The position numbers were made by a program, and so were the translations under genes. This document shows positions 23,158-31,515 of a DNA stretch of 54,972 nt, one piece after another. Under the pieces are notes generated by a model that was not told where the DNA came from, ran no database searches, and saw only the letters and a program-made list of their open reading frames with translations. The stretch covers positions 1 to 54,972 of the forward strand of contig JAFVHN010000005.1 in assembly GCA_017474515.1 (NCBI GenBank). The letters are read 5' to 3'. The stretch's first letter is position 1. Every line of letters starts with the position of its first letter. The DNA is from Prevotella sp. Its GTDB lineage: Bacteria; Bacteroidota; Bacteroidia; Bacteroidales; Bacteroidaceae.

Positions 23158-25635
23158 ATGAAAACAACAACTACCGTTACATGCACGACGTGGCGGGCGG
23201 CAATGATGCTGCTTGCCACATTGCTCACCGCCTCTACGGCATGGGCACAGGACATTGCTCCCGATGCCGCCACCTATTTCGGCGACGGCGACGGCTCGGC
23301 AACCAATCCTTACGTCATCACCACCACCGATGGCTGGAACTTCTTCTGCGATTGTCTGGAAGACCCCGACACCTGGAACCACTTCACCGGCAAGACCATC
23401 GTTCTCGACGAAGACATCGACGCCGAGCGCATGGCAGGCCATGAGGGCAATGATTTCAGCGGAACCTTCAACGGACAGGGCCACACCATCACGGCAAACA
23501 TGGTCTCCGATGAGGGCAGCGCCGCTCCTTTCCGCGAAATCAGGGGCGCCACCATTTGCAATCTCATCGTCGTGGGAACCGTCAGCGGCAAGCGCCACAC
23601 CGCCGGACTCGTGAGCTTTGCCCGTGGCGAAGACGCCACCGTGGAAAACACCATCGAGAACTGCCTCGTGGCCGCCGATGTCAGCATCAACAACGACCGG
23701 GGATACCTCGGAGGCATCGTGGGCCACGGCCTCAAAAGCAAGCTCACCATCCGCGGTTGCGCTTTCACCGGCTCGCTCACCAGCCCCAGCTATTACACGG
23801 GCGGAATTCAGGGATGGAGCGACGGCAACACACTCGTGCTTCAGAACGACTTCTTCGTACCGAAGAGCGTAGAAGCCGCCAACGTAGGCTTCCACCCCAT
23901 TGCCTTCCACAACAACAATTCCCAAACCACGGCCACCGAGAGCAACGTTTACTATACCGTGGCACCCACTTGCAATGTGGCCTCACGCATTGCCGCCAAC
24001 GGCCAGCAGGCCTTAAGCATCACCGCCGGCGAACATGTCACCGTGAGCCATGCCGGCACCGCCACCGTTTACGACGTGAGCGGAATTACCGCGTTCGCCG
24101 ACGGCATCATGTTCGACAACGTGCTCTATGCCGGTAGCGGCCAATCAGTGCCTCTCACCCTTTTCAACGACGTAGAAGGCGCACCCCACGGCTATTGCTT
24201 CGCCGACTACATCGCCGGCGGCGGCACCCTCACCGACGTCGGGTTTTGCCGCTTCAACCTTGACATGCCCCAAGAGGATGTTGTGATAACGCTTGGAACG
24301 GGCGACACCCTCTGCGACATGGACTGGGAACTGGCCTACGGTGGCAACAGCGCCGACGACGCCTACATGATTTACACCCCCAACCAGCTCAATCTCCTGG
24401 CCTACCGCGTCAACGGCTCGCACGGTCAGCCGAATCGTGGCGACGGCTATGCCGGAAAGTTCTTCCGACTCGGCAACGACATCGCTTTCAGCTATGACTC
24501 CGAATGGTATGACACAGAAAGCACCGAGAGCAACTACGAGGGTATAGGAAAAGCATTTTTAATAAATTATCACACGGAGTTCTTATATTTTCAAGGCAAT
24601 TTCGATGGCGCCGGACACACGGTAAGCGGAATACGTATCTACTCCTACGGAGCTGATCATCAAGATGGTTGCAAAGGCATCTTTGGCTCGACAGGTGGCC
24701 AGGCCACCATCCATGACCTCGTCATTGCCGACTCCCGCATCACTGCCAACGTCAGTGTAGGAGGCATCGTAGGTGAAAACTCAGGCGGCACCATTACCCG
24801 TTGCCACGCGGCTGCCGACGTCGCCATCCATGCCGTCGGGGAAGGAGGCCTTTATTTCTTTGGCGGCATCGTGGGCCGTAACCTTGAAAACAGCACCCTT
24901 TCCTTCTGCACAAGCTCCGCCACCCTCAGCTTCATTGGTGGCAATATTAAGCACAACTATGGCGGCATAGCAGGACTCAACTATGGCACCATGAGCGACA
25001 ATCTCGCCATCGGCGCCACCGTCCCCAAAACAACTATCAACGTTCATGGTGCCGTGGTTGGCCAAAACCCCACCGGCACGCTTCTGCGCAATTACTACAG
25101 TGCATGCCGGGTGGCCAGCGAGAATGTCACGCCCAGCGGCGTGGGATGTAAAAGTTCCGACGTCACCGAGAACGACGGCGCCGTGCCCGGTTTCTTCCTG
25201 ACACTGGATGAAGGCATCTCTGCCAACGTTACTTCCATCACCGTGCCTGAACACAAGGTGCTCAATGCCGACGGGGAAAAGCAGACCGTGGGCACAGTCA
25301 CCTATAACGTGGCTGCCGCCGGCGCCAACATCGTCTTGACGGTAACACCTCCCGCCGGCTCGCATCTGGTCTCCCTCAGCTGCAACGGCACGGAGATGAC
25401 TCCCGTGGAAGGCGTGTACTCATTCACCATGCCCGCAGAGGATGTCACCATTGCCGCACAGTGGGAGGACGGTGTCGCCACCGGCATGAGCAATGCCCCC
25501 CGTCATGACAACCAAGGGGAAACGATGCCCGGCACCGGCGGTTGGTACACCATCGACGGCCGCCATCTCTCCGCCTCCCCCTCCCTCCCCAAAGGCATTT
25601 ATATTGTCAACGGGAAGAAAGTGGTGGTGAAGTAA
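23158..25635 (+). CDS. Secreted GLUG-repeat protein with C-terminal beta repeats
   Basis: 825 residues from the ATG at 23158, chosen because it begins a signal peptide (MKTTTTVTCTTWRAAMMLLA to the TAWAQ cleavage region). An in-frame ATG at 23125 would add 11 residues. Two similar blocks (about residues 30-250 and 390-660) each contain the GLUG-like pattern GGIVG-x-N/G (GGIVGHGL, GGIVGENSGG, GGIVGRNLEN, GGIAGLNYG) with buried FNGQGHTI / FDGAGHTV turns, suggesting a parallel beta-helix. Two MPxEDV segments (MPQEDVVITL, MPAEDVTIAAQW) end beta-repeat domains. The C-terminus WYTIDGRHLSASPSLPKGIY then IVNGKKVVVK is the motif shared by two other secreted proteins here. Function is probably adhesion or glycan binding at the surface. 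Confidence 0.82.
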   Translation: MKTTTTVTCTTWRAAMMLLATLLTASTAWAQDIAPDAATYFGDGDGSATNPYVITTTDGWNFFCDCLEDPDTWNHFTGKTIVLDEDIDAERMAGHEGNDFSGTFNGQGHTITANMVSDEGSAAPFREIRGATICNLIVVGTVSGKRHTAGLVSFARGEDATVENTIENCLVAADVSINNDRGYLGGIVGHGLKSKLTIRGCAFTGSLTSPSYYTGGIQGWSDGNTLVLQNDFFVPKSVEAANVGFHPIAFHNNNSQTTATESNVYYTVAPTCNVASRIAANGQQALSITAGEHVTVSHAGTATVYDVSGITAFADGIMFDNVLYAGSGQSVPLTLFNDVEGAPHGYCFADYIAGGGTLTDVGFCRFNLDMPQEDVVITLGTGDTLCDMDWELAYGGNSADDAYMIYTPNQLNLLAYRVNGSHGQPNRGDGYAGKFFRLGNDIAFSYDSEWYDTESTESNYEGIGKAFLINYHTEFLYFQGNFDGAGHTVSGIRIYSYGADHQDGCKGIFGSTGGQATIHDLVIADSRITANVSVGGIVGENSGGTITRCHAAADVAIHAVGEGGLYFFGGIVGRNLENSTLSFCTSSATLSFIGGNIKHNYGGIAGLNYGTMSDNLAIGATVPKTTINVHGAVVGQNPTGTLLRNYYSACRVASENVTPSGVGCKSSDVTENDGAVPGFFLTLDEGISANVTSITVPEHKVLNADGEKQTVGTVTYNVAAAGANIVLTVTPPAGSHLVSLSCNGTEMTPVEGVYSFTMPAEDVTIAAQWEDGVATGMSNAPRHDNQGETMPGTGGWYTIDGRHLSASPSLPKGIYIVNGKKVVVK

Positions 25636-25675
25636 TCGCCGGCCTTCTTGCTCCTTCCCGCCGACATTTTTCTGC

Positions 25676-26390
25676 AAAGTAGGGACGTGATACATCACGT
25701 CCCTACAAGGGGCATAAACACATTCCGCCGGCATTGAACACCCGTTCTGCCGAATCTTTAATTTTTTGTTAATATTGACGGGATGATTGTCGGATATGTT
25801 ATAAATGACTCCAGTCCAAACCGCATCCGACTTCAGTCCAAACCGCATCCGACTCCAGTCCTACTTAAAGACGAACTAAAGTAGGACTGGAGTATTTTCA
25901 TCCTAAAACGCTATATACCATCCCGTTATGTCTGCGCTTGTAGGGACATACTTTATATATGTCCGAAAACATCTGTTTTTATGCGCAGGCGGGCGGAAAC
26001 AAACGATGTATGGAGGCGGGCGGAAACAAAGTAGGGACATACTTTATGTATGTCCGAAAATACCTGTTTTTATGCGCAGGCGGGCGGAAACAAACGACGT
26101 ATGGAGGCGGGCGGAAACAAAGTAGGGACATACTTTATGTATGTCCGAAAATACCTGTTTTTATGCGCAGGCGGGCGGAAACAAACGACGTATGCAGGCG
26201 GGCGGAAACAAAGTAGGGACATACTTTATGTATGTCCGAAAATACCTGTTTTTATGCGCAGGCGGGCGGAAACAAACGACGTATGGAGGCGGGCGGACAT
26301 ACATAAAGTATGTCCCTACGGAACGCACGACCATTGAGAGCCGAATAGGAGCCGATACGCGTCGGCTCCTACCGCGTCGGCTTATACCTT
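25676..26390 (+). repeat. Composite non-coding repeat element, copy 1
   Basis: The order of parts is: a palindrome AAAGTAGGGACGTGAT/ATCACGTCCCTAC (25676-25706), CGTTCTGCCG (25743-25752), 22-bp units on the minus strand (25807-25862), a hairpin AGTCCTACTT/AAGTAGGACT (about 25856-25890), a unique conserved segment through TCCTAAAACGCTATAT (25904-25919), four 91-bp tandem units (25941-26294), the terminal inverted GGACATACATAAAGTATGTC (from 26295) and GAGCCGACGC hairpins (26340-26385). The same parts occur in the same order on the other strand at 45481-46141. No gene lies in the gap between the GLUG gene and sppA. Confidence 0.85.
25941..26319 (+). repeat. 91-bp tandem repeat, four units, closed by an inverted end
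   Basis: TAGGGACATACTTTATGTAT starts at 25941 (TATAT variant), 26032, 26123 and 26214, an exact 91-bp period. Each unit has the palindrome GGACATAC-TTTAT-GTATGTCC and two GGCGGGCGGAAACAAA copies. The last unit ends in the reverse complement of the first 25 bases (26295-26319). Confidence 0.92.
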
Positions 26391-26492
26391 TTCACCTTTT
26401 CACTTTATAATATAATAACCGCCGCTCCTACTTTTTCCGCCTTTTTATGTTTTTTTTGCGCTCTATATAATAAGAGTTTCGGGGGAAATGCG

Positions 26493-26500
26493 TATTTTTG
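26493..26500 (+). promoter_or_regulatory. Promoter -7 element (TATTTTTG) of the sppA operon
   Basis: TATTTTTG matches TAnnTTTG, 35 bp before the sppA ATG. No exact TTTG lies at 19-20 bp upstream. Confidence 0.55.
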
Positions 26501-26535
26501 CAGAATAATTGTCACTTTAATTAATTTATTATTGT

Positions 26536-28320
26536 ATGAAAGATTTCCTTAAGTATGTTTTGGCCACCGTGGTTGGCCTTTTGGTCTTTTTCCTCATCTT
26601 GGGCTTCTTTGCCGTGATGAGCATTGCGGGCATGGTGGCTTCTTCCGACACCACGGTCAATGTGAAAGACAACTCCGTGCTGGTGCTCGACTTGAACAGC
26701 GCCATGGAAGAGCGTTCCACAAGCAATTTTATGGGCAAGCTGACCGGCCAGTCCGCCGAGGCCATCGGCCTTGACGATATGTTGTCGGCCATCAAGAAAG
26801 CCAAGGACAACGACGCCATCAAGGGCATTTACATTGAATGTGGCTTGTTCAGCAGCGACTCCCCGGCATCGAGCCAGGCCCTGCGCAAGGCTCTCCTGGA
26901 CTTCAAGAAGAGCGGCAAATGGGTGGTGGCCTACGCCGACCAATACACCCAGGGCTCCTATTATGTGGCCTCCGTCGCCGACAAGGTGTGGATGAACCCG
27001 CAGGGCATGCTCGACTGGCACGGCCTGGCCTCCCAGCACTACTACCTGAAGGACCTCCTGGCAAAGTTTGGCGTGAAGATGCAGCTCATCAAGGTGGGCT
27101 CCTATAAGAGTGCGCCGGAAATGTTTGTGGCCGACAAGATGAGCGACGCCAACCGCGAACAGGTGACCGCCTACGTGACCGGCATCTGGGAAAACATGCT
27201 CAAGGAGGTGTCGGAAAGCCGCAAGATTTCCATCGACAGCCTCAACGCCTATGCCGACCGCCTCGTGATGTTCGAGGGCGCCGAGAACCTGGTGAAGAAC
27301 AAGATGTTGGACAAACTCCTCTATACCGACGAGGTAAAGGGTGAGGTGAAGAAGCTGCTCGGCATCACCGACGAGGATGAGGACATCAAGCAGCTGAGCG
27401 TGGAACAGATGAAAAACGTGAAAGAAGGCAAGCACAAGGGCGACGAGATAGCCGTGTATTATGCCTATGGCGACATTGTGGAGGACAACTCCTCGAGCGT
27501 CACCGGTTCGCAGGGCCACCTTATCAAAGGCAATGAAACCAGCCGCGACCTGGAAAAACTCATGAACGACGACAACGTGAAAGCCGTGGTGATGCGCGTG
27601 AACAGCGGCGGCGGATCGGCCTATGCCTCCGAGCAGATATGGCGCGCCGTGAAAAACCTGAAGGCCAAGAAACCCATCGTGGTTTCGATGGGAGGCATGG
27701 CAGCCTCGGGAGGATACTACATCAGCTGTGAGGCCAACTGGATTGTGGCAGAGCCTACAACCCTCACGGGCTCCATCGGCATTTTCGGGCTTATTCCCGA
27801 CTTCAGCGGACTGCTCACTCAAAAGCTCGGCGTGAAGTTCGACGAGGTGAAAACCAACAAGAATGCCGCTTTCGGCACCATGGCAAGGCCGTTCAACGAC
27901 GAGGAAATCAGCTACCTCAACATGTATATCGACCGCGGGTACAAGCTCTTCCGCCAGCGTGTGGCCGACGGCAGGAAGCAGTCGGTGGACGACATCGAGA
28001 AGATTGCCCAGGGACATGTGTGGCTTGGACAGGATGCGCTGAAGATAAAGCTTGTGGACCAGCTGGGCGGACTCGACGATGCCGTGAAGAAAGCCGCAGA
28101 ACTGGCCAAACTGGAAGAATACTACACCAACAGCTATCCCGGCCTGCCCAGTTTCATGGACCAGCTGACCACCTTCGCCGAAACGGAGAACGGCAACTAT
28201 CTTGATGCCCGGATGAAGGAAATGCTGGGAGAATACTACGAGCCCTTCAAGCTGATGATGACGCTCAACAGGCAAAGCCCCGTTCAGGCTCGCCTGCCCT
28301 TCGTCCTCAGTTTCAAGTAA
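26536..28320 (+). CDS. sppA: Signal peptide peptidase SppA, 67-kDa type (S49)
   Basis: 594 residues, the double-domain form. One N-terminal transmembrane helix (residues about 6-30) anchors the protein in the inner membrane with the catalytic part outside. Two S49 domains follow. The Ser/Lys dyad typical of the family is visible as Lys191 (VGSYKSAPEMF) in the first domain and Ser391 (GGMAASGGYYIS) in the second, with RVNSGGGSAYASEQIWRA before it and LTGSIGIFG after it. It digests signal peptides left in the membrane after export. It is the first gene of a run on one strand with lpxK, a nucleoside phosphorylase and thiL, although a 207-bp repeat-filled gap separates it from lpxK. Confidence 0.96.
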   Translation: MKDFLKYVLATVVGLLVFFLILGFFAVMSIAGMVASSDTTVNVKDNSVLVLDLNSAMEERSTSNFMGKLTGQSAEAIGLDDMLSAIKKAKDNDAIKGIYIECGLFSSDSPASSQALRKALLDFKKSGKWVVAYADQYTQGSYYVASVADKVWMNPQGMLDWHGLASQHYYLKDLLAKFGVKMQLIKVGSYKSAPEMFVADKMSDANREQVTAYVTGIWENMLKEVSESRKISIDSLNAYADRLVMFEGAENLVKNKMLDKLLYTDEVKGEVKKLLGITDEDEDIKQLSVEQMKNVKEGKHKGDEIAVYYAYGDIVEDNSSSVTGSQGHLIKGNETSRDLEKLMNDDNVKAVVMRVNSGGGSAYASEQIWRAVKNLKAKKPIVVSMGGMAASGGYYISCEANWIVAEPTTLTGSIGIFGLIPDFSGLLTQKLGVKFDEVKTNKNAAFGTMARPFNDEEISYLNMYIDRGYKLFRQRVADGRKQSVDDIEKIAQGHVWLGQDALKIKLVDQLGGLDDAVKKAAELAKLEEYYTNSYPGLPSFMDQLTTFAETENGNYLDARMKEMLGEYYEPFKLMMTLNRQSPVQARLPFVLSFK

Positions 28321-28326
28321 ACTCCA

Positions 28327-28509
28327 AAACTTGTAGTTTCAATTATGAGTTCTGAGTTTTGAGTTATGAGTTTGAGGTGCCACAAGCTATCGTCTAAACT
28401 CCTAAACTTGTAGTTTCAATTATGAGTTATGAGTTATGAGTTTTGAGGCGCCACAGACTATCGTCTAAACTCCTAAACTCCTAAACTCCTAAACTCCTGA
28501 ACTCCAAAA
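28327..28509. repeat. Composite AACTCATAA / GGAGTTYAG repeat, two units about 77 bp apart
   Basis: AAACTTGTAGTTTCAATTAT starts at 28327 and again at about 28404; each is followed by GAGTTATGAG-type words, a GCC spacer, CTATCGTCTAAACTCCTAAA and 9-bp CTAAACTCC copies. This is the same composite as at 22080-22285 in the opposite orientation. It fills the gap between sppA and lpxK. Confidence 0.8.
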
Positions 28510-28527
28510 GTATCATTCATAGCCGTC

Positions 28528-29700
28528 GTGGAAGGCAATTTCATTAAAATAAGAAGGTGGCTGCTCCCATTGAGCTGGCTCTACGGTGCCGCGGTGCGGT
28601 TCCGCAACCAGCTCTTCGACTTGGGAATACTGAAAAGCCGGTCGTACAAGGTGCCCATCATTTCCGTTGGGAACATCACCGTGGGCGGCACGGGAAAGAC
28701 GCCTCACGTGGAATACCTCATCCGACTGCTTCAAGACAAGGTGAAGGTGGCCGTGCTCAGCCGCGGATATAAGCGGAAGAGCCACGGCTACCTGCTCGCA
28801 GGAAATGGCACCACGGTGGCCGATATTGGCGACGAACCCTACCAGATGTTTACCAAATTCCCCAACGTGAGGGTGGCCGTGGACAAGGACCGCCAGCACG
28901 GCATCGACCGCCTCACCACCGACGAGAATACCAAGGACACCGACGTGGTGCTGCTCGACGATGCCTACCAGCACCGATATGTGAAGCCCGGCATCAACAT
29001 CCTGCTGACCGATTACCATCGCCTCATCATCTATGACAAGCTGTTGCCGGCAGGAAGGCTTCGCGAGCCGAAACAGGGAAAAGACCGCGCCGACATTGTG
29101 ATTGTAACCAAATGCCCCGACAACCTCAAGCCGATGGAATTCAGGGCCTTGTCGCGGGTTCTTAACCTCTACCCCTATCAAACGCTGTTCTTCACGAAAT
29201 TGCGTTACAAATGGCTGAACCCCCTTTTCGTGGGGGAGAAACGGCGGGTGGACAGCCTGCGGCCGGAGGAAAACGTGCTTCTGCTCACCGGCATCGCCTC
29301 GCCAAGGCAGATGGTGCTCGACCTGCAACCCTTCACCGGCAACATCGTGTCGCTGACATTCCCCGACCATCATCAGTTCCGGAAGAAGGACATCAGGCGC
29401 ATCAACGAAACCTTTGCCGCCATGCCTTCGCCAAAACTGATTATTACAACAGAAAAGGACAATGCGCGACTCTTCGGAAACGAGGGACTCTCCGACGAGG
29501 TGCGCCAAAATATTTTTATGATGCCTGTCGAGGTGGAGTTCTTACTCGACCAGCAGGATTTGTTTAACGAAAAAATCATTGGTTATGTACGAAAAAATTC
29601 AAGAAACAGCATCCTGGCTCAAGCAAAGGATGACCACAAGTCCGACAACCGCAATCGTACTGGGAACAGGTCTCGGACAATTAGCTTCAGAAATAACTGA
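28528..29700 (+). CDS. lpxK: Tetraacyldisaccharide 4'-kinase (lipid A biosynthesis)
   Basis: 390 residues from a GTG at 28528 (VEGNFIKIRRWLLPLSWLYG). No in-frame ATG fits the known N-terminus. LpxK phosphorylates the 4' position of the lipid A disaccharide at the inner membrane. Visible features are an N-terminal hydrophobic helix, the Walker A region VGNITVGGTGKTPHVEYL (about residues 46-63), LSRGYKRKS, VVLLDDAYQHRYV and TTEKDNARL. The C-terminal 38 residues (YVRKNSRNSILAQAKDDHKS onward) are translated from DNA that also encodes the first 38 codons of the downstream phosphorylase in another frame, a 116-bp overlap. Confidence 0.95.
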   Translation: MEGNFIKIRRWLLPLSWLYGAAVRFRNQLFDLGILKSRSYKVPIISVGNITVGGTGKTPHVEYLIRLLQDKVKVAVLSRGYKRKSHGYLLAGNGTTVADIGDEPYQMFTKFPNVRVAVDKDRQHGIDRLTTDENTKDTDVVLLDDAYQHRYVKPGINILLTDYHRLIIYDKLLPAGRLREPKQGKDRADIVIVTKCPDNLKPMEFRALSRVLNLYPYQTLFFTKLRYKWLNPLFVGEKRRVDSLRPEENVLLLTGIASPRQMVLDLQPFTGNIVSLTFPDHHQFRKKDIRRINETFAAMPSPKLIITTEKDNARLFGNEGLSDEVRQNIFMMPVEVEFLLDQQDLFNEKIIGYVRKNSRNSILAQAKDDHKSDNRNRTGNRSRTISFRNN

Positions 29701-30394
29701 CACCTACGAGTTCCCGTATTCCGACATTCCCAACTTCCCCATCTCGACCGTTGAGGGCCATTCCGGAAAGCTCATTTTCGGCAAGCTCGGCGGAAAGGAC
29801 ATCATGGCCATGCAGGGGCGCTTCCACTTCTATGAAGGCTACAACATGAAGGAGGTGACGTTCCCCGTCAGGGTAATGTATGAGCTGGGCATCAAGACCC
29901 TGTTCGTGAGCAATGCCTCGGGCGGCATGAACGCTTCGTTCCATGTGGGCGACCTGATGATTATCACCGACCACATCAATTTCTTCCCCGAGCATCCCCT
30001 TCACGGAAAGAATTTCCCCACCGGCCCCCGTTTCCCCGACATGCACGAGACCTACGACGCCGCCCTCATTGCGCAGGCCGACGCCATCGCCGCCGAAAAG
30101 GGCATCAAGGTGCAGCACGGCGTTTATGTGGGCGTGCAGGGACCGACCTTTGAAACACCTGCCGAATACCGCATGTATCGCATCCTCGGCGGCGACGCCG
30201 TGGGCATGAGCACCGTGCCCGAGGTCATCGTGGCCCACCATTGCGGCATCAAGACCTTCGGCATCAGCGTCATCACCGACCTTGGAGGGTTCGACGTTCC
30301 CGTGGAAGTCAGCCACGAAGAAGTGCAGGAGGCCGCCAACAAGGCACAGCCGCTGATGACGGAAATCATGCGCGAGATGATTCGCCGGAACTAA
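29585..30394 (+). CDS. Purine-nucleoside phosphorylase (type I, trimeric)
   Basis: 269 residues from the ATG at 29585. A TTG two codons upstream is a less likely start. The enzyme splits purine nucleosides with phosphate into the base and ribose 1-phosphate in the cytoplasm. Motifs are VLGTGLGQLASE (phosphate-binding GTGLG), STVEGHSGKL, MQGRFHFYEGYN, SNASGGMN, GVYVGVQGPTFETPAEYRMY and VIVAHHCGIKTFGISVITDL, matching the inosine/guanosine PNP family of about 270 residues. The start lies 116 bp inside lpxK in a different frame, so translation may be coupled. thiL follows 11 bp after the stop. Confidence 0.95.
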   Translation: MYEKIQETASWLKQRMTTSPTTAIVLGTGLGQLASEITDTYEFPYSDIPNFPISTVEGHSGKLIFGKLGGKDIMAMQGRFHFYEGYNMKEVTFPVRVMYELGIKTLFVSNASGGMNASFHVGDLMIITDHINFFPEHPLHGKNFPTGPRFPDMHETYDAALIAQADAIAAEKGIKVQHGVYVGVQGPTFETPAEYRMYRILGGDAVGMSTVPEVIVAHHCGIKTFGISVITDLGGFDVPVEVSHEEVQEAANKAQPLMTEIMREMIRRN

Positions 30395-30405
30395 CTCTTT
30401 TTTTA

Positions 30406-31515
30406 ATGGAAATAGCTGAATTGGGTGAGTTCGGTCTTATCGACCGGCTCACCAATGACTTGAAGCCGGAAAATATTTCGACTCGGAAAAGTGTGGGCGA
30501 TGACTGTGCCGTGATCAGTTATCCCGATAGCGACGTGTTGGTCACCACCGACATGCTCATGGAAGGCGTGCATTTCGACCTTACCTACATCGACCTGATG
30601 CACCTGGGCTATAAGTCGGCCATGGTGAACATCAGCGACGTGTTTGCCATGAACGGCACGCCGCGGCAGATGACGGTAAGCGTGGCACTGAGCAAGCGCT
30701 TCACCGTGGAGGACATGGAGCAGTTTTATAAAGGGCTGCGACTGGCCTGCGACAAGTGGAAGGTTGACATTGTAGGGGGCGACACCACGTCGTCGCTGAC
30801 GGGAATGGCCATCAGCATCACCTGCATTGGCGAGGCCCGCCGCGAAGACATCGTTTACCGCAACGGCGCGAAAGACACCGACTTGGTGTGCGTCAGCGGC
30901 GACCTTGGCGCGGCATATATGGGCTTGCAATTGTTGGAGCGCGAAAAGACGGTATATTACCAGCAAATCGACGACCTCAATCGCAAGCTGAAGAAAGTGG
31001 CTGCTGAGGGAAAGACCTTGGAACAGGAAACGTTGGAGGCACAGTTGGCGTCATTGCGCGATTTCCAGCCCGATTTCGCCGGTCGCGAATACCTGTTGCA
31101 GCGACAGTTGAAGCCCGAGGCTCGCGGCGACATCATCGCACTGTTGCGCGAGGCCGGCGTGCGCCCCACGGCAATGATGGACGTGAGCGACGGCCTGTCA
31201 AGCGAACTGCTGCACATTTGTAAACAAAGTGGGGTGGGGTGCCGCATCTATGAGAAAAACATTCCCATCGACTATCAGACGGCGGTCATGGCCGAGGAGA
31301 TGAACATGAATGTCACCACCTGTGCCATGAACGGCGGTGAGGATTATGAACTTCTTTTCACCGTGCCCATCGGAGATTACGAGAAAATGGAGGAAATGGA
31401 GGGCGTAAAGGTCATTGGCCACATCACTAAGCCGCAGCTGGGTGCCATGCTTGTAACGCGTGACGGCTCGGAATTTGAAATCACTGCTCAAGGGTGGAAT
31501 CCCCTGAAAAAGTGA
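30406..31515 (+). CDS. thiL: Thiamine-monophosphate kinase
   Basis: 369 residues from the ATG at 30406; open sequence upstream in this frame is the shadow of the phosphorylase gene. ThiL makes the cofactor thiamine diphosphate from the monophosphate. The AIR-synthase-like fold shows the metal/ATP residues in order: GDDCAVI, TTDMLMEGVHFDL, VNISDVFAMNGTP, IVGGDTTSS, then C-terminal MDVSDGLSSELLHIC and NGGEDYELLFTVP. The insert around residues 170-230 (YYQQIDDLNRKLKKVAAEGK) is rich in charged residues and may form a coiled segment. The stop TGA is the first heptamer of the GTGAARA element at 31510-31632. Confidence 0.95.
   Translation: MEIAELGEFGLIDRLTNDLKPENISTRKSVGDDCAVISYPDSDVLVTTDMLMEGVHFDLTYIDLMHLGYKSAMVNISDVFAMNGTPRQMTVSVALSKRFTVEDMEQFYKGLRLACDKWKVDIVGGDTTSSLTGMAISITCIGEARREDIVYRNGAKDTDLVCVSGDLGAAYMGLQLLEREKTVYYQQIDDLNRKLKKVAAEGKTLEQETLEAQLASLRDFQPDFAGREYLLQRQLKPEARGDIIALLREAGVRPTAMMDVSDGLSSELLHICKQSGVGCRIYEKNIPIDYQTAVMAEEMNMNVTTCAMNGGEDYELLFTVPIGDYEKMEEMEGVKVIGHITKPQLGAMLVTRDGSEFEITAQGWNPLKK

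Noticed and set aside
25941-26319. Possible CRISPR array (also the 22-bp arrays at 9.4 and 45.7 kb).
   Set aside because: The units are contiguous and identical over their whole length, with no unique spacers and no cas genes in the window.
25676-26390. Insertion sequence or transposon.
   Set aside because: No transposase or integrase frame is present. The block is built from short palindromes and tandem units, so it is described as a non-coding composite element.
25928-26410. Overlapping open frames of 65-95 codons through the 91-bp tandem repeat.
   Set aside because: They arise because the unit has few stop codons and its length is 1 mod 3. The frames shift from copy to copy, have no start context and no protein features.
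29701-30405. A thiamine (TPP) riboswitch before thiL.
   Set aside because: No TPP-aptamer signature is visible and thiL begins 11 bp after the phosphorylase gene within the same operon.
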